Shown in pieces: positions 1 through 7,458 of a stretch of DNA of 64,000 nucleotides. This DNA comes from Curtobacterium sp. VKM Ac-1376 (GTDB lineage: Bacteria; Actinomycetota; Actinomycetes; Actinomycetales; Microbacteriaceae). The DNA lies in contig NZ_JADKRV010000008.1 of the NCBI RefSeq assembly GCF_015351025.1, positions 57,935 to 121,934 on the forward strand, in the 5' to 3' direction. The position numbers and the translations under genes are program-made. Below the pieces are notes generated by a model that worked only from the letters and a program-made list of their open reading frames with translations, had not been told where the DNA came from and searched no databases. Numbering within the stretch: position 1 is the first letter of the stretch; each line of letters begins with the position of its first letter.

Positions 1-713
1 CCGAGGAGCGCCCGCTCACCGAGGGAGACACGGTGCGTGCCGCCGCCGGACAGCGTGCCCATGATCGAGGCGCCGCCGCCGATGTCGGTGCCGTGGCCGA
101 CGATCACACCCTGCGAGACGCGGCCCTCGATCATCGCGTCGCCGAGGGTGCCGGCGTTGAAGTTCACGAAGCCCTCGTGCATGACGGTCGTGCCGGGGGC
201 CAGGTGCGCGCCGAGGCGGACCCGGTTCGCGTCACCGATCCGGACGCGGTCCGGCACGACGTAGTCGACCAGACGGGGGAACTTGTCGATCGCGTGCACG
301 GCGATGCCGGCGCGCTGCAGTGCGGGGCGCAGGCGCGTGAGCGACTCCGGGTGGACCGGGCCGGCGTTCGTCCAGGCGACGATCGGCAGGTGGCCGAAGA
401 CGCCGTCGAGGGAGATCTCGTTCGGTCGGACGTGCAGGTGGCTCAGCAGGTGCAGGCGGAGGTACGCGTCCGGGGTGCTCGTCGGGCTCGCGTCGATCGC
501 GATCTCGGTGGTGACGGCCTCGATCCGGACCTCGCGGCGGGGGTCGTCACCGACGTGCGCCCGCAGCTCGGCGGGGAACACGGCGTCGGAGGGCAGCGCG
601 CCGAGGTGCGTCTCGGGGTACCAGGTGTCGAGCGTCGTGCCGTCGGCGGAGATCGTCGCGAGGCCGTGGCCCCAGGCGTGGGTCGGGCGGTCGGTGGCAG
701 TCGTGTCGGTCAC
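1..713 (-). CDS. dapD: 2,3,4,5-tetrahydropyridine-2,6-dicarboxylate N-succinyltransferase, partial
   Basis: DapD succinylates tetrahydrodipicolinate in the succinylase branch of lysine/diaminopimelate synthesis in the cytoplasm. The gene runs off the left edge, so only the N-terminal 237 codons are visible; the actinobacterial enzyme is usually a little over 300 residues. The visible protein reads [18 protein letters not shown] at its start. Further on it has the DapD core signatures [23 protein letters not shown] and [10 protein letters not shown] at the beginning of the left-handed beta-helix. The GTG start at 711-713 is chosen because a TACCCT -10 hexamer (complement of 720-725) ends 6 nt before it, which fits leaderless transcription. 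It is divergent from dapE of the same pathway, as in Mycobacterium. Identification is secure; the C-terminus is not seen. Confidence 0.93.
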   Translation of the reverse strand, partial: MTDTTATDRPTHAWGHGLATISADGTTLDTWYPETHLGALPSDAVFPAELRAHVGDDPRREVRIEAVTTEIAIDASPTSTPDAYLRLHLLSHLHVRPNEISLDGVFGHLPIVAWTNAGPVHPESLTRLRPALQRAGIAVHAIDKFPRLVDYVVPDRVRIGDANRVRLGAHLAPGTTVMHEGFVNFNAGTLGDAMIEGRVSQGVIVGHGTDIGGGASIMGTLSGGGTHRVSLGERALL

Positions 714-719
714 GGCACC

Positions 720-725
720 AGGGTA
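720..725 (-). promoter_or_regulatory. -10 element of leaderless dapD promoter
   Basis: The minus strand reads TACCCT, followed by 6 nt and then the GTG start of dapD. There is no ribosome binding site between them. The position predicts a transcript beginning at or next to the start codon. Confidence 0.6.
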
Positions 726-750
726 CCGAGCGCGCGTCGACGGGCACCGT

Positions 751-805
751 CCGTCCGGACTGCCGGACTGCCGGGGTGGTCGGGTTGCCGACCGTCCGGA
801 CTGCC
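751..805 (+). repeat. 14-bp direct repeat in the dapD/dapE divergent promoter region
   Basis: CCGTCCGGACTGCC occurs at 751-764 and again at 792-805, about four helical turns apart. The pair lies between the two leaderless start sites. It could be an operator for co-regulating dapD and dapE, or a chance duplication; the sequence alone does not decide. Confidence 0.4.
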
Positions 806-827
806 CGAGTGGTGCGAGGGGCGGCCG

Positions 828-833
828 GTAGGC
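828..833 (+). promoter_or_regulatory. -10 element of leaderless dapE promoter
   Basis: TAGGCT is followed by 7 nt and the ATG of dapE, with no ribosome binding site in between. This is the commonest promoter form in the window. Confidence 0.6.
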
Positions 834-840
834 TGCCCGC

Positions 841-1923
841 ATGCCGGAGCCCCTCGACCTCACCGCCTCGTCCATCGACATCACCCGTGCCATCTGCGAC
901 ATCGAGTCGGTGTCCGGCAACGAGCAGGCCCTGGCCGACGCGATCGAGGCCGTGCTCGCACCGCTGCCGCACCTCGAGGTGATCCGCGACGGTGACGCCG
1001 TCGTCGCGCGCACGAACCTCGGCCGTGACCGCCGGGTCGTCATCGCCGGGCACATCGACACCGTCCCGCTCAACGACAACCTGCCGACCGAGTTCCGCAC
1101 CACGGAGGACGGCACCGAGATCCTCTGGGGGCGTGGCACCGTCGACATGAAGGCCGGCTGCGCGGTGCAGCTGAAGCTCGCGTACGACCTGGTCGACCCC
1201 TCGGTCGACGTCACGTGGGTCTGGTACGACCACGAGGAGGTCAGCGACGCGCTGAACGGCCTCGGTCGTCTGGCCCGCACCCGTCCGGAGCTGCTGGCAG
1301 CGGACTTCGCGATCCTGGGCGAGCCGTCCGGTGCGCAGATCGAAGGCGGCTGCAACGGCAACCTCCGCGCCGAGATCCGCACCTTCGGCAAGCGCTCGCA
1401 CAGTGCACGCAGCTGGATCGGCGACAACGCGATCCACAAGACCGCACCGATCCTGGCGACCCTGGCCGCGTACGAGCCGCGCACCGTCACGGTGGACGGG
1501 CTCGAGTACCGCGAGGGCCTGAACGCCGTCGGCATCAGCGGGGGCATCGCGGGCAACATCATCCCGGACGAGGCGATGGTGCACGTGAACTACCGCTTCG
1601 CTCCGTCGCGCTCCGCCGACGAGGCCGTCGCCCACATCCGCGAACTCTTCGACGGCTACGACGTGACCATCGTCGACCTGGCAGCCGGTGCCCGACCGGG
1701 CCTCGACGCCCCGCTCGCGCAGGACTTCGTGGCGGCGGTCGGTGGCCCGGAGCCGCGTCCGAAGTACGGCTGGACCGACGTGGCCCGTTTCTCGGCACTC
1801 GGGGTGCCCGCGGTCAACTACGGGCCGGGTGAACCCGTCTACGCGCACCACGACGACGAGCAGGTCCCGGTCGCGCAGATCACCGCGGTCGAGGCCGGCC
1901 TCCGTCGGTGGCTGACGGCCTGA
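841..1923 (+). CDS. dapE: succinyl-diaminopimelate desuccinylase
   Basis: This M20-family zinc peptidase removes succinate from N-succinyl-LL-diaminopimelate, the step that yields LL-DAP for lysine and peptidoglycan. The 360-residue length is normal. Visible metal and catalytic motifs are GHIDTVP (His71, Asp73), GTVDMKAG (Asp102), the HEEV pair around Glu132-133 and LGEPSG (Glu161). A late His appears in YAHHDDE. The ATG follows a TAGGCT -10 hexamer by 7 nt, so the message is probably leaderless. It is divergent from dapD, and the next gene overlaps its end by 16 nt, suggesting co-transcription. The pairing with dapD makes the substrate assignment firm. Confidence 0.95.
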   Translation: MPEPLDLTASSIDITRAICDIESVSGNEQALADAIEAVLAPLPHLEVIRDGDAVVARTNLGRDRRVVIAGHIDTVPLNDNLPTEFRTTEDGTEILWGRGTVDMKAGCAVQLKLAYDLVDPSVDVTWVWYDHEEVSDALNGLGRLARTRPELLAADFAILGEPSGAQIEGGCNGNLRAEIRTFGKRSHSARSWIGDNAIHKTAPILATLAAYEPRTVTVDGLEYREGLNAVGISGGIAGNIIPDEAMVHVNYRFAPSRSADEAVAHIRELFDGYDVTIVDLAAGARPGLDAPLAQDFVAAVGGPEPRPKYGWTDVARFSALGVPAVNYGPGEPVYAHHDDEQVPVAQITAVEAGLRRWLTA

Positions 1924-3152
1924 CGACGGCGGGGGCCACGCGGAGGACCCCTGCTCGGAACCGCTGGCGCGCCCGCTACCGGGTCGTGCCGTGGTGGGTG
2001 CGCATCACGGTCGTCTACGTGCTGGCCCGGCTCGTCACCGGGACCATGATGCTCACGTTCGCCGGCGTGCAGGCGGCGAACTCGTTCACCGCCCAGAGCC
2101 CGGGCTACCTGTCGTTCGCGTCGATCTGGGACGGCGCCTGGTACCGGGTGATCGCCACCGGCGGGTACCCGTCAACGCTGCCGGTCGACGACGCCGGGCA
2201 CGTGACCGAGAACGCGTGGGCGTTCATGCCCGCGTACCCGTCCCTGGTGCGCGGGCTCATGCTGCTCACCGGGGCGTCGTTCGAGTTCGTCGCGGTGTCC
2301 GTGTCGCTGCTCGCGGGTCTCGGCGCCGCGCTCGTGTTCCGGCGCTTGGTGGGCCGGTTCCTCGACCCGGCGCGTGCGACCTTCGCGACCGTGCTGTTCT
2401 GCGTCGCACCGGTGTCGGCGATGTTCCAGGTGGCGTACGCCGAGTCGATGGGGCTGTTCCTGCTGCTCGTGGCGCTGCTGCTCATGGTCGACCGTCGGTG
2501 GTGGGCGATGCTGCCGGTCGTGCTCCTGCTCGGCATGACCCGGCCGACGGGACTCGCCTTCGCACTGCTGGTGGTGCTGTTCGTCGGTGCCTGGGCGATC
2601 CGGCCCGCATGGGTGCGCTCGTCCGAACCCCTGACCCTCCGTCGGCTCGTGCCGCCCGGTGTGGTGGCCGTCGTGTCAGGACTCGTCGGCCTGGCCTGGC
2701 CGGCGATCGCATGGGCGGTCACCGGCGTGCCGAAGGCGTACACCGACACCGAGCTGGCTTGGCGCTCGTCGTACATCGGCTGGAACGACCTCGTGCCCTT
2801 CGCGCCGTGGATGCAGGGGTTCGGATGGTGGTTCGGGCAGCCGGCCGGTGCGGTGCTCCTCGCCGTGGTCCTCATCGGCTTCGCCGCGTTCGTGTGCATG
2901 CCCGCCGCACGCCGGATCGGGATCGAGCTGCGGCTCTGGGGTGTGGCGTACCTGGTGTACCTGCTCGCGGTGTTCTTCCCACAGTCGAGCACCTGGCGCA
3001 TCCTCGTGCCGATCGCACCGCTGCTCGGCATCGTCGCCCTCCCGCGGTCGCGGGTGTACCGGGTCGCGGTGGTGGTCGTGTTCGTCGGGCTGCAGTGGGT
3101 CTGGCTCTACTTCACGTGGTGGATCGACGGCTACGACTGGACCCCGCCGTGA
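1908..3152 (+). CDS. PIG-V-like integral membrane mannosyltransferase (putative)
   Basis: This is a 414-residue polytopic membrane protein with roughly ten hydrophobic segments. The N-terminal third holds [15 protein letters not shown] and, further on, [11 protein letters not shown]. Both match the WD...GY and F-PxYP signatures of the PIG-V mannosyltransferase family, which uses polyprenyl-phosphate sugars at the outer face of the membrane. The acceptor cannot be read from the sequence. The GTG at 1908 lies 16 nt inside dapE, so translation is probably coupled. A GTG at 1987 is an alternative start just before the first membrane helix. Family assignment is good; the biochemical role is inferred. 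Confidence 0.75.
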   Translation: MADGLTTAGATRRTPARNRWRARYRVVPWWVRITVVYVLARLVTGTMMLTFAGVQAANSFTAQSPGYLSFASIWDGAWYRVIATGGYPSTLPVDDAGHVTENAWAFMPAYPSLVRGLMLLTGASFEFVAVSVSLLAGLGAALVFRRLVGRFLDPARATFATVLFCVAPVSAMFQVAYAESMGLFLLLVALLLMVDRRWWAMLPVVLLLGMTRPTGLAFALLVVLFVGAWAIRPAWVRSSEPLTLRRLVPPGVVAVVSGLVGLAWPAIAWAVTGVPKAYTDTELAWRSSYIGWNDLVPFAPWMQGFGWWFGQPAGAVLLAVVLIGFAAFVCMPAARRIGIELRLWGVAYLVYLLAVFFPQSSTWRILVPIAPLLGIVALPRSRVYRVAVVVVFVGLQWVWLYFTWWIDGYDWTPP

Positions 3153-3259
3153 CCGCCCCAGGGCGTCCGCGGTCGGCAACGCCGCGTTCTGCGGAGCAAC
3201 AGGACGGCACATCCGACACCCCCAACCTGGGCGGTTTCGCAGTTGCCCCCTCGATACGG

Positions 3260-3265
3260 GATAAT
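3260..3265 (+). promoter_or_regulatory. probable -10 element for the DUF3117 gene
   Basis: GATAAT lies about 35 nt before the start codon in a locally AT-richer stretch. A good -35 at the correct spacing is not obvious. Unlike most genes here, this one has a real leader with a ribosome binding site. Confidence 0.4.
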
Positions 3266-3299
3266 GGGACAGCATTTACTGCACGAAAGGGGACATCTG

Positions 3300-3470
3300 A
3301 TGGCAGCCATGAAGCCGAGGACCGGTGACGGGCCGATGGAGGCTGTTAAGGAGGGTCGACTCATCATCGTGCGGGTTCCGCTCGAAGGTGGAGGCCGCCT
3401 GGTCGTCTCGGTCAACGACGCCGAGGCCAAGGAACTCCACGACGCACTCGCTGAGGTCGTCTCGGCCTAG
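3300..3470 (+). CDS. DUF3117 small protein
   Basis: This 56-residue protein starts MAAMKPRTGDGPMEAVKEGR and continues with a GGGRLVVSVNDAEAKELHDAL core. That is the whole of the DUF3117 family, found across actinobacteria with no assigned function. The ATG at 3300 is chosen because GAAAGGGG sits 8-15 nt upstream and because the family begins there; the upstream in-frame GTG at 3243 would add an unrelated tail. It is followed by a strong terminator, so it is probably monocistronic. In Mycobacterium the homologue also lies near dapD/dapE. Confidence 0.9.
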   Translation: MAAMKPRTGDGPMEAVKEGRLIIVRVPLEGGGRLVVSVNDAEAKELHDALAEVVSA

Positions 3471-3487
3471 TACGTCGAAGCACCGAA

Positions 3488-3523
3488 CGGAAGGCCCGGA
3501 GCGTGTACGCTCCGGGCCTTCCG
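3488..3523 (+). terminator. intrinsic terminator after the DUF3117 gene
   Basis: A perfect 16-bp stem (3488-3503 with 3508-3523) closes on a 4-nt TGTA loop. There is no long T tract, which is common in high-GC actinobacteria. Confidence 0.75.
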
Positions 3524-3592
3524 TCTGTCCGCCGACGATCCCGCGGCGGGAGCATCCGCGGCGCTGTCGGTCGGCTCCGGCAGGATGGGGCC

Positions 3593-4321
3593 GTGCCGAG
3601 GACCCACCTGCCCATCCGACGCGTCGAGGAGTACCGCGACCCGGACCCGATGCCGCGCGACGAGTGGCCGGCTACGCTCCCGCCGATCCGGCAGCTGCTC
3701 GACGACGGCCTCGAGCTGGACCCGGTGACGGTGTTCGTCGGGGACAACGGTGTCGGCAAGTCGACTCTGGTCGAGGCCATCGCGCTCGCGTTCGGGATGT
3801 CCCCGGAAGGCGGCTCGACCGGGGCGAACCACTCGACCCGCCCGTCCGAATCGGACCTGTGGCAGCACATCGTCCTGCGACGTGACTTCGGTGCACCTCG
3901 CGGTGGCTTCTTCCTGCGTGCTGAGACCATGCACGGCTTCTTCACCTACCTCGAGGAGCACCCGAACCGCAGCCGGCCCGAGCCGGTGTTCCACGAGCGC
4001 AGCCACGGCGAGGCGTTCCTGGACTTCGTCATCGACCGGGCGCGCTGGCCCGGGCTCTGGATCCTCGACGAGCCGGAGTCCGCCCTGTCGTTCTCGGGCT
4101 GTCTCACCCTGATCGCACTGTTGCGCTCGATCGTCGAGAGCGGCGTCGGCCAGGTCGTGCTCTCGACCCACTCACCCGTGCTCGCCGCGTTCCCGGGCGC
4201 GACGATCCACGAGGTCGGCGAGTGGGGCCTGCGGCGCACCGAGTGGCGCGACCTCGACCTGGTGCGGAACGAGCGTGCGTTCCTCGAGTCGCCCGAGCGG
4301 TACCTGCGGCACCTGGACTGA
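3593..4321 (+). CDS. AAA/ABC-type ATP-binding protein (COG3910-like)
   Basis: This is a 242-residue soluble ATPase. The Walker A motif GDNGVGKST is at residues 50-58. Walker B is WILDEPESALS, and an H-loop-like STHSPVL follows. This fits the single-domain predicted ATPases of the SMC/ABC type (COG3910), whose substrate is unknown. The GTG at 3593 is preferred because the conserved part starts just after it and a CAGGAT hexamer ends 6 nt before it. An earlier GTG at 3503 would read through the terminator hairpin. It has no partner gene on this strand other than the antitoxin/PIN pair that follows. Confidence 0.7.
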   Translation: MPRTHLPIRRVEEYRDPDPMPRDEWPATLPPIRQLLDDGLELDPVTVFVGDNGVGKSTLVEAIALAFGMSPEGGSTGANHSTRPSESDLWQHIVLRRDFGAPRGGFFLRAETMHGFFTYLEEHPNRSRPEPVFHERSHGEAFLDFVIDRARWPGLWILDEPESALSFSGCLTLIALLRSIVESGVGQVVLSTHSPVLAAFPGATIHEVGEWGLRRTEWRDLDLVRNERAFLESPERYLRHLD

Positions 4322-4332
4322 CCCTGGCCTGC

Positions 4333-4354
4333 TTTCGATTCTTTCGAATAGAGT
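4333..4354 (+). promoter_or_regulatory. autoregulatory operator and -10 of the antitoxin/PIN operon
   Basis: TTTCGA occurs twice (4333-4338 and 4342-4347), the second copy being part of the palindrome TTCGAA at 4343-4348. The -10 hexamer TAGAGT (4349-4354) follows at once and ends 6 nt before the ATG. Repeats abutting the promoter fit autoregulation by the helix-turn-helix antitoxin. The stretch is clearly richer in A+T than its surroundings. Confidence 0.5.
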
Positions 4355-4360
4355 GCTCCC

Positions 4361-4867
4361 ATGACCATCACCGACCCCGCTGACCGGCGCGCGTCGTCGC
4401 GCACGTACTTCCCGGGCGATGACCGGGAAGACCTCGTCGGACTCGCGCAGCTGCTCCACGAGATGGATCGAGACACTCTGGTCGGTGGCATGGCTGAACT
4501 GCGTGCACCGGACGGTCGGGTGCGCACGATCCCGAACGAGGTGTTCGAGGTGCTCGAGCAGGTCGCCGACGCACTGGCGAGCGGCAGTGGCGTCACGGTT
4601 GCGCGGAACGACACCCAGATGACCACGCAGCAGGCTGCGGACTTCCTCGGTGTCTCGCGCCCGACGCTCGTGAAGTACCTCGAGGACGGGTCGATCTCCT
4701 TCGAGCGACGTGGGCGCCATCGACGGGTCCTGCTGCGTGACCTCGTGTCGTTCCAGGAACACTTCCGCATCCGACGTCGGGCTGCCCTGCGCGCGGCGGC
4801 ACGGGACGGGCAGGCGCTCGAACGCGAGCAGCAGCGCCAGCAGCACGACGGGCGTGCGGAGACCTGA
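4361..4867 (+). CDS. helix-turn-helix (excisionase-type) antitoxin
   Basis: This 168-residue protein has an unrelated N-terminal half and an excisionase/MerR-like winged helix at about residues 87-130. That part reads MTTQQAADFLGVSRPTLVKY and ends with RRGRHRRVLLRDL. A charged C-terminal tail rich in Arg, Glu and Gln follows, the kind of region that wraps a toxin. It is separated by 2 nt from a PIN-domain gene, the usual antitoxin-toxin order. It is expected to neutralise the PIN protein and repress its own promoter through the TTTCGA repeats just upstream. The start is leaderless. The pairing is inferred from gene order and domains. Confidence 0.75.
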   Translation: MTITDPADRRASSRTYFPGDDREDLVGLAQLLHEMDRDTLVGGMAELRAPDGRVRTIPNEVFEVLEQVADALASGSGVTVARNDTQMTTQQAADFLGVSRPTLVKYLEDGSISFERRGRHRRVLLRDLVSFQEHFRIRRRAALRAAARDGQALEREQQRQQHDGRAET

Positions 4868-4869
4868 CG

Positions 4870-5418
4870 GTGGCGTTCCCGGCCTTCTTCGACGCCTGCG
4901 CCATCTACGGGATCACCCTCTCCGATCTCTTCCTCCGGCTCGCCGACGAGGGCGTCTTCCGCCCCCTGTGGTCGGACAGCGTGCTCGACGAAGTCCGTCG
5001 GAACACCATCCGCGGCGGGGTCGACGCCGCGGGGATCGATCGCCGCCTGACGATGATGCGGACCTACTTCCCGGATGCACTCGTCACCGGGCACGAGGAC
5101 CTGATCGCCGGGCTCACCTGTGATCCGAAGGACCGGCACGTCCTGGCGGCGGCCGTCCGTGCGGGTGCCGACGTCCTCGTCACCTTCAACCTCCGGGACT
5201 TCCCACGCACTTCGCTCGCGGCGCTCGACATCGAGGCCGTGCATCCGGACGACTTCCTGCTCGACCAGCTCGACCTGTTCCCGGGGATCGTGACACGCGT
5301 GCTGCGGGAGATTGCCGAGGACTACGTCGACCCGCCGCAGACCGTCGCCGACGTCCTCGACACCCTCCGTCGGGCGGGTGCTCCACGATTCGCGGTGGAC
5401 GTCCGACGGTACCTCTGA
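4870..5418 (+). CDS. PIN-domain ribonuclease toxin
   Basis: This 182-residue protein has the acidic pattern of a PIN nuclease. It starts VAFPAFFDACAIYG with the first Asp, has a Glu in SVLDEVRRNTI, and a conserved Asp in CDPKDRHVLAAAV. The motif TFNLRDFP follows. PIN toxins of this sort cleave RNA using Mg2+ bound by these residues. The GTG start is 2 nt after the antitoxin stop. The C-terminal third (from about residue 120) extends beyond a minimal VapC and is helical. The partner is an excisionase-like protein rather than a classical VapB, so VapC-like is safer than a formal vapC name. Confidence 0.75.
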   Translation: MAFPAFFDACAIYGITLSDLFLRLADEGVFRPLWSDSVLDEVRRNTIRGGVDAAGIDRRLTMMRTYFPDALVTGHEDLIAGLTCDPKDRHVLAAAVRAGADVLVTFNLRDFPRTSLAALDIEAVHPDDFLLDQLDLFPGIVTRVLREIAEDYVDPPQTVADVLDTLRRAGAPRFAVDVRRYL

Positions 5419-5421
5419 CGG

Positions 5422-6060
5422 CTAGTCGGTGACCTTCGTCAGCTGCAGCAGCCCGTCACCGGCCGGGGACAGCGCGCTGCGCACGGCACCCGAGGTCGAC
5501 ACCTCGGTCAGGAGCAGCCGGAAGTCCGTCGTCGCGCGGTCACGCTTCACCGGGTCCGCCACGCGTCCGCGCCACAGGGCGTGCGGCACCAGGACGGTGC
5601 CGCCCAGCCGGGCGAGCCGCAGCCCGTGCTCGACGTACTCGATGACGTGCTCTGGGTCGGCGTCGACGAGCACGACGTCGTAGGACGCCTCGTTCATCCG
5701 GGGGAGCACCTGGTTCGCGCGGCCCGGGATCAGCCGGATCCGAGCGGGCGCGGTGCCGGCGCTGATGTAGGCGTCGCGGGCGAACTGCTGGTGGTCGACC
5801 TCGACGTCGATCGTCGTCAGGGTCGCGTCGGGTGCGCCGCCGAGCAGGTACAGGCCGGAGACTCCCAGGCCGGTCCCGATCTCGATGATGCTCGAGGCCC
5901 GGGACGCCGCCGCGATGACACCGATCTGCGCACCGATCGCGGGCGAGACCGCTTCGACCCCGAGCTCCAGGGAGTGCTCACGAGCACGGGCGATCGCCTC
6001 GGTCTCCGAGACGATGTCCTCGGCGAACTTCCAGTTCGACTCTTTCTCTGACACGCACAC
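5422..6060 (-). CDS. O-methyltransferase, SAM-dependent (family 3 type)
   Basis: This 212-residue class I methyltransferase has the SAM-binding motif IEIGTGLGVSGLYLL and the acidic motif TIDVEVDHQ. The motif YDVVLVDADPE follows, where caffeoyl-CoA-type O-methyltransferases bind metal. The substrate is unknown. Its M. tuberculosis counterpart Rv1220c sits next to sigE, with tatB a few genes on. Here tatB follows divergently after only 58 nt. The GTG at 6060 is the longest start; a GTG two codons further in (6054) is equally plausible. It converges on the PIN toxin gene with only 3 nt between stops. Confidence 0.85.
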   Translation of the reverse strand: MCVSEKESNWKFAEDIVSETEAIARAREHSLELGVEAVSPAIGAQIGVIAAASRASSIIEIGTGLGVSGLYLLGGAPDATLTTIDVEVDHQQFARDAYISAGTAPARIRLIPGRANQVLPRMNEASYDVVLVDADPEHVIEYVEHGLRLARLGGTVLVPHALWRGRVADPVKRDRATTDFRLLLTEVSTSGAVRSALSPAGDGLLQLTKVTD

Positions 6061-6105
6061 TCCGTTCGGAGGACAACTCTAGAGGTGCAAGGCCGCAGCA
6101 CGCGT

Positions 6106-6111
6106 TAGGCT
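6106..6111 (+). promoter_or_regulatory. -10 element of leaderless tatB promoter
   Basis: TAGGCT is followed by 7 nt and the GTG of tatB. No ribosome binding site is present. Confidence 0.55.
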
Positions 6112-6118
6112 CGCTCGC

Positions 6119-6487
6119 GTGGACATCCCGCTCGACAAGATCCTGATCATCGGGGTCATCGGCGTCCTCTTGCTCGGGCCGCAGCGCCTGCCGATGTACG
6201 CCCAGAAGCTGGCCGAGTTCGTCAAGGCCGTCCGACGGTTCGCCGACACCGCGAAGGAGCGGATGCGCGACGAGATGGGCCCGGAGTTCGACGACATCGA
6301 GTGGCAGAAACTCGACCCGCGGCAGTACGACCCCCGACGCATCATCCGCGACGCCCTGCTCGACTCCGGCTCGAGCGCCGCGACGGTCCAGGCGGCGCAG
6401 GTCACGGCCTCCCGGGTGCGCGCGACGGCTCCCGTCGTGCCGCTGGCGGCCGGTGAACCGGCACCCTTCGACGCCGAGGCGACCTGA
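6119..6487 (+). CDS. tatB: Sec-independent translocase subunit TatB
   Basis: TatB receives twin-arginine signal peptides together with TatC in the cytoplasmic membrane. This 122-residue protein has the family pattern: one N-terminal hydrophobic helix (residues 7-20, ending GPQRLP), then an amphipathic charged helix (YAQKLAEFVKAVRRFADTAK). A variable alanine-rich tail follows. The GTG start is positioned by the TAGGCT -10. No tatA or tatC lies nearby, which is normal for actinobacteria. The neighbouring O-methyltransferase and the mrp/DUF1003/mgtE operon are its usual neighbours. Confidence 0.88.
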   Translation: MDIPLDKILIIGVIGVLLLGPQRLPMYAQKLAEFVKAVRRFADTAKERMRDEMGPEFDDIEWQKLDPRQYDPRRIIRDALLDSGSSAATVQAAQVTASRVRATAPVVPLAAGEPAPFDAEAT

Positions 6488-6508
6488 CGCCCGTCACGTC
6501 ACCAGACG

Positions 6509-6554
6509 ACGGACAGGAGGCCCGTGGCGGACCCGCCACGGGCCTCCCGTCCGT
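6509..6554. terminator. bidirectional GGAGGCCCG hairpin between tatB and a methyltransferase gene
   Basis: Two 21-nt arms (6509-6529 and 6534-6554) pair with one mismatch. The core is GGAGGCCCGTGGCG. It sits between two converging genes and closely resembles the hairpins at 39499-39545 and 50103-50148. Confidence 0.8.
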
Positions 6555-6569
6555 CACGGGGTCGCGACG

Positions 6570-7418
6570 TCAGTCACGTGTGGCGACGATCGTGTAGGTG
6601 GTGGGCACGCGGTCGCGGTCCCGCGGCGGCCAGGCCCACGAGCCCGTCGCGGTCTGCTCCATGCGGGAGCTGAAGCGCCATGGCAGGGTCCGCCCCTCGT
6701 CGAGTCGGCGGAGTCGCAGCCCGGCGCCCAGCAGCGCGTTCACGATCTCGGACAGCGGGTGCGGCCACTCGAAGGTCCGGGCGTTCGCCACGGTGCCTTC
6801 GCCGGCGTAGGTGCTGTCGTCGTCCCACTGCTGGGCGGTGCCGTCGGGGAAGTACCGGTACCGGGTGACGAGTTCGTCGGCGTCCTCGTCGAGGGCGTAG
6901 AGCGCCGGGTGGCCGTCGCGGATGAAGAACACGCCGCCGGGGCGCAGGAGCCCGGCGACCTGCACGGCCCAGCGGTCCAGGTCGGGGAGCCAGCAGATCG
7001 TGCCGATGCTCGTGTAGACGACGTCGAAGTCGCCGGTGACCGCGGCCCGGGCATCGAGCACGTCGGTCTCGACCCAGGTGACGTCGATCCCGAGTCGGGT
7101 CGCGAGCCCGGCGGCCGAGGCGAGGGCGGCGGGCGAGAAGTCGACGCCGGTCAGCCGGGCGCCCTCGCGGGCGAGCGACACGGTGTCGGTGCCGATGTGG
7201 CACTGCAGGTGGCAGACGTCGAGGCCCGCGAGCGAGCCGTTCGGCAGCCAGGGGGTCAGGGCGGGCAGGTCCTCGCGGACGACGTCGGACCGGTGGTCGG
7301 GGTCGGACAGCGCATCGATCGAGTACGCGCCCTCGTGGATCGGCACGCGGTCGTCCCAGTTCGCGCGGTTGGTCTCGCGCGCGTGGTCCCAGTCGACGTC
7401 GACGTGATCCGTGCTCAT
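6570..7418 (-). CDS. class I SAM-dependent methyltransferase
   Basis: This 282-residue methyltransferase has the SAM motif LDVCHLQCHIGTDTVSLA, then GVDFSPAALASA and the post-II motif LLRPGGVFFIRDGH. The N-terminus NRANWDDRVPIHEG is typical of an actinobacterial methyltransferase group with no known substrate. The ATG start follows a TAGGGT -10 (complement of 7426-7431) by 7 nt, so it has its own leaderless promoter, separate from mrp upstream. A C-terminal block (WRFSSRMEQTATGSWAWP) probably shapes the substrate pocket. The fold is certain, the role unknown. Confidence 0.85.
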   Translation of the reverse strand: MSTDHVDVDWDHARETNRANWDDRVPIHEGAYSIDALSDPDHRSDVVREDLPALTPWLPNGSLAGLDVCHLQCHIGTDTVSLAREGARLTGVDFSPAALASAAGLATRLGIDVTWVETDVLDARAAVTGDFDVVYTSIGTICWLPDLDRWAVQVAGLLRPGGVFFIRDGHPALYALDEDADELVTRYRYFPDGTAQQWDDDSTYAGEGTVANARTFEWPHPLSEIVNALLGAGLRLRRLDEGRTLPWRFSSRMEQTATGSWAWPPRDRDRVPTTYTIVATRD

Positions 7419-7425
7419 GAGGTCG

Positions 7426-7431
7426 ACCCTA
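7426..7431 (-). promoter_or_regulatory. -10 element of leaderless methyltransferase promoter
   Basis: The minus strand reads TAGGGT, then 7 nt, then the ATG at 7418. Confidence 0.5.
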
Positions 7432-7458
7432 CCGAGCCGGGGCGCGGCCGCCAGCCGC

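Noticed and set aside
3503..3592. Earlier start for the COG3910-like ATPase at GTG 3503
   Set aside because: The added residues would be encoded by the terminator hairpin of the preceding gene.
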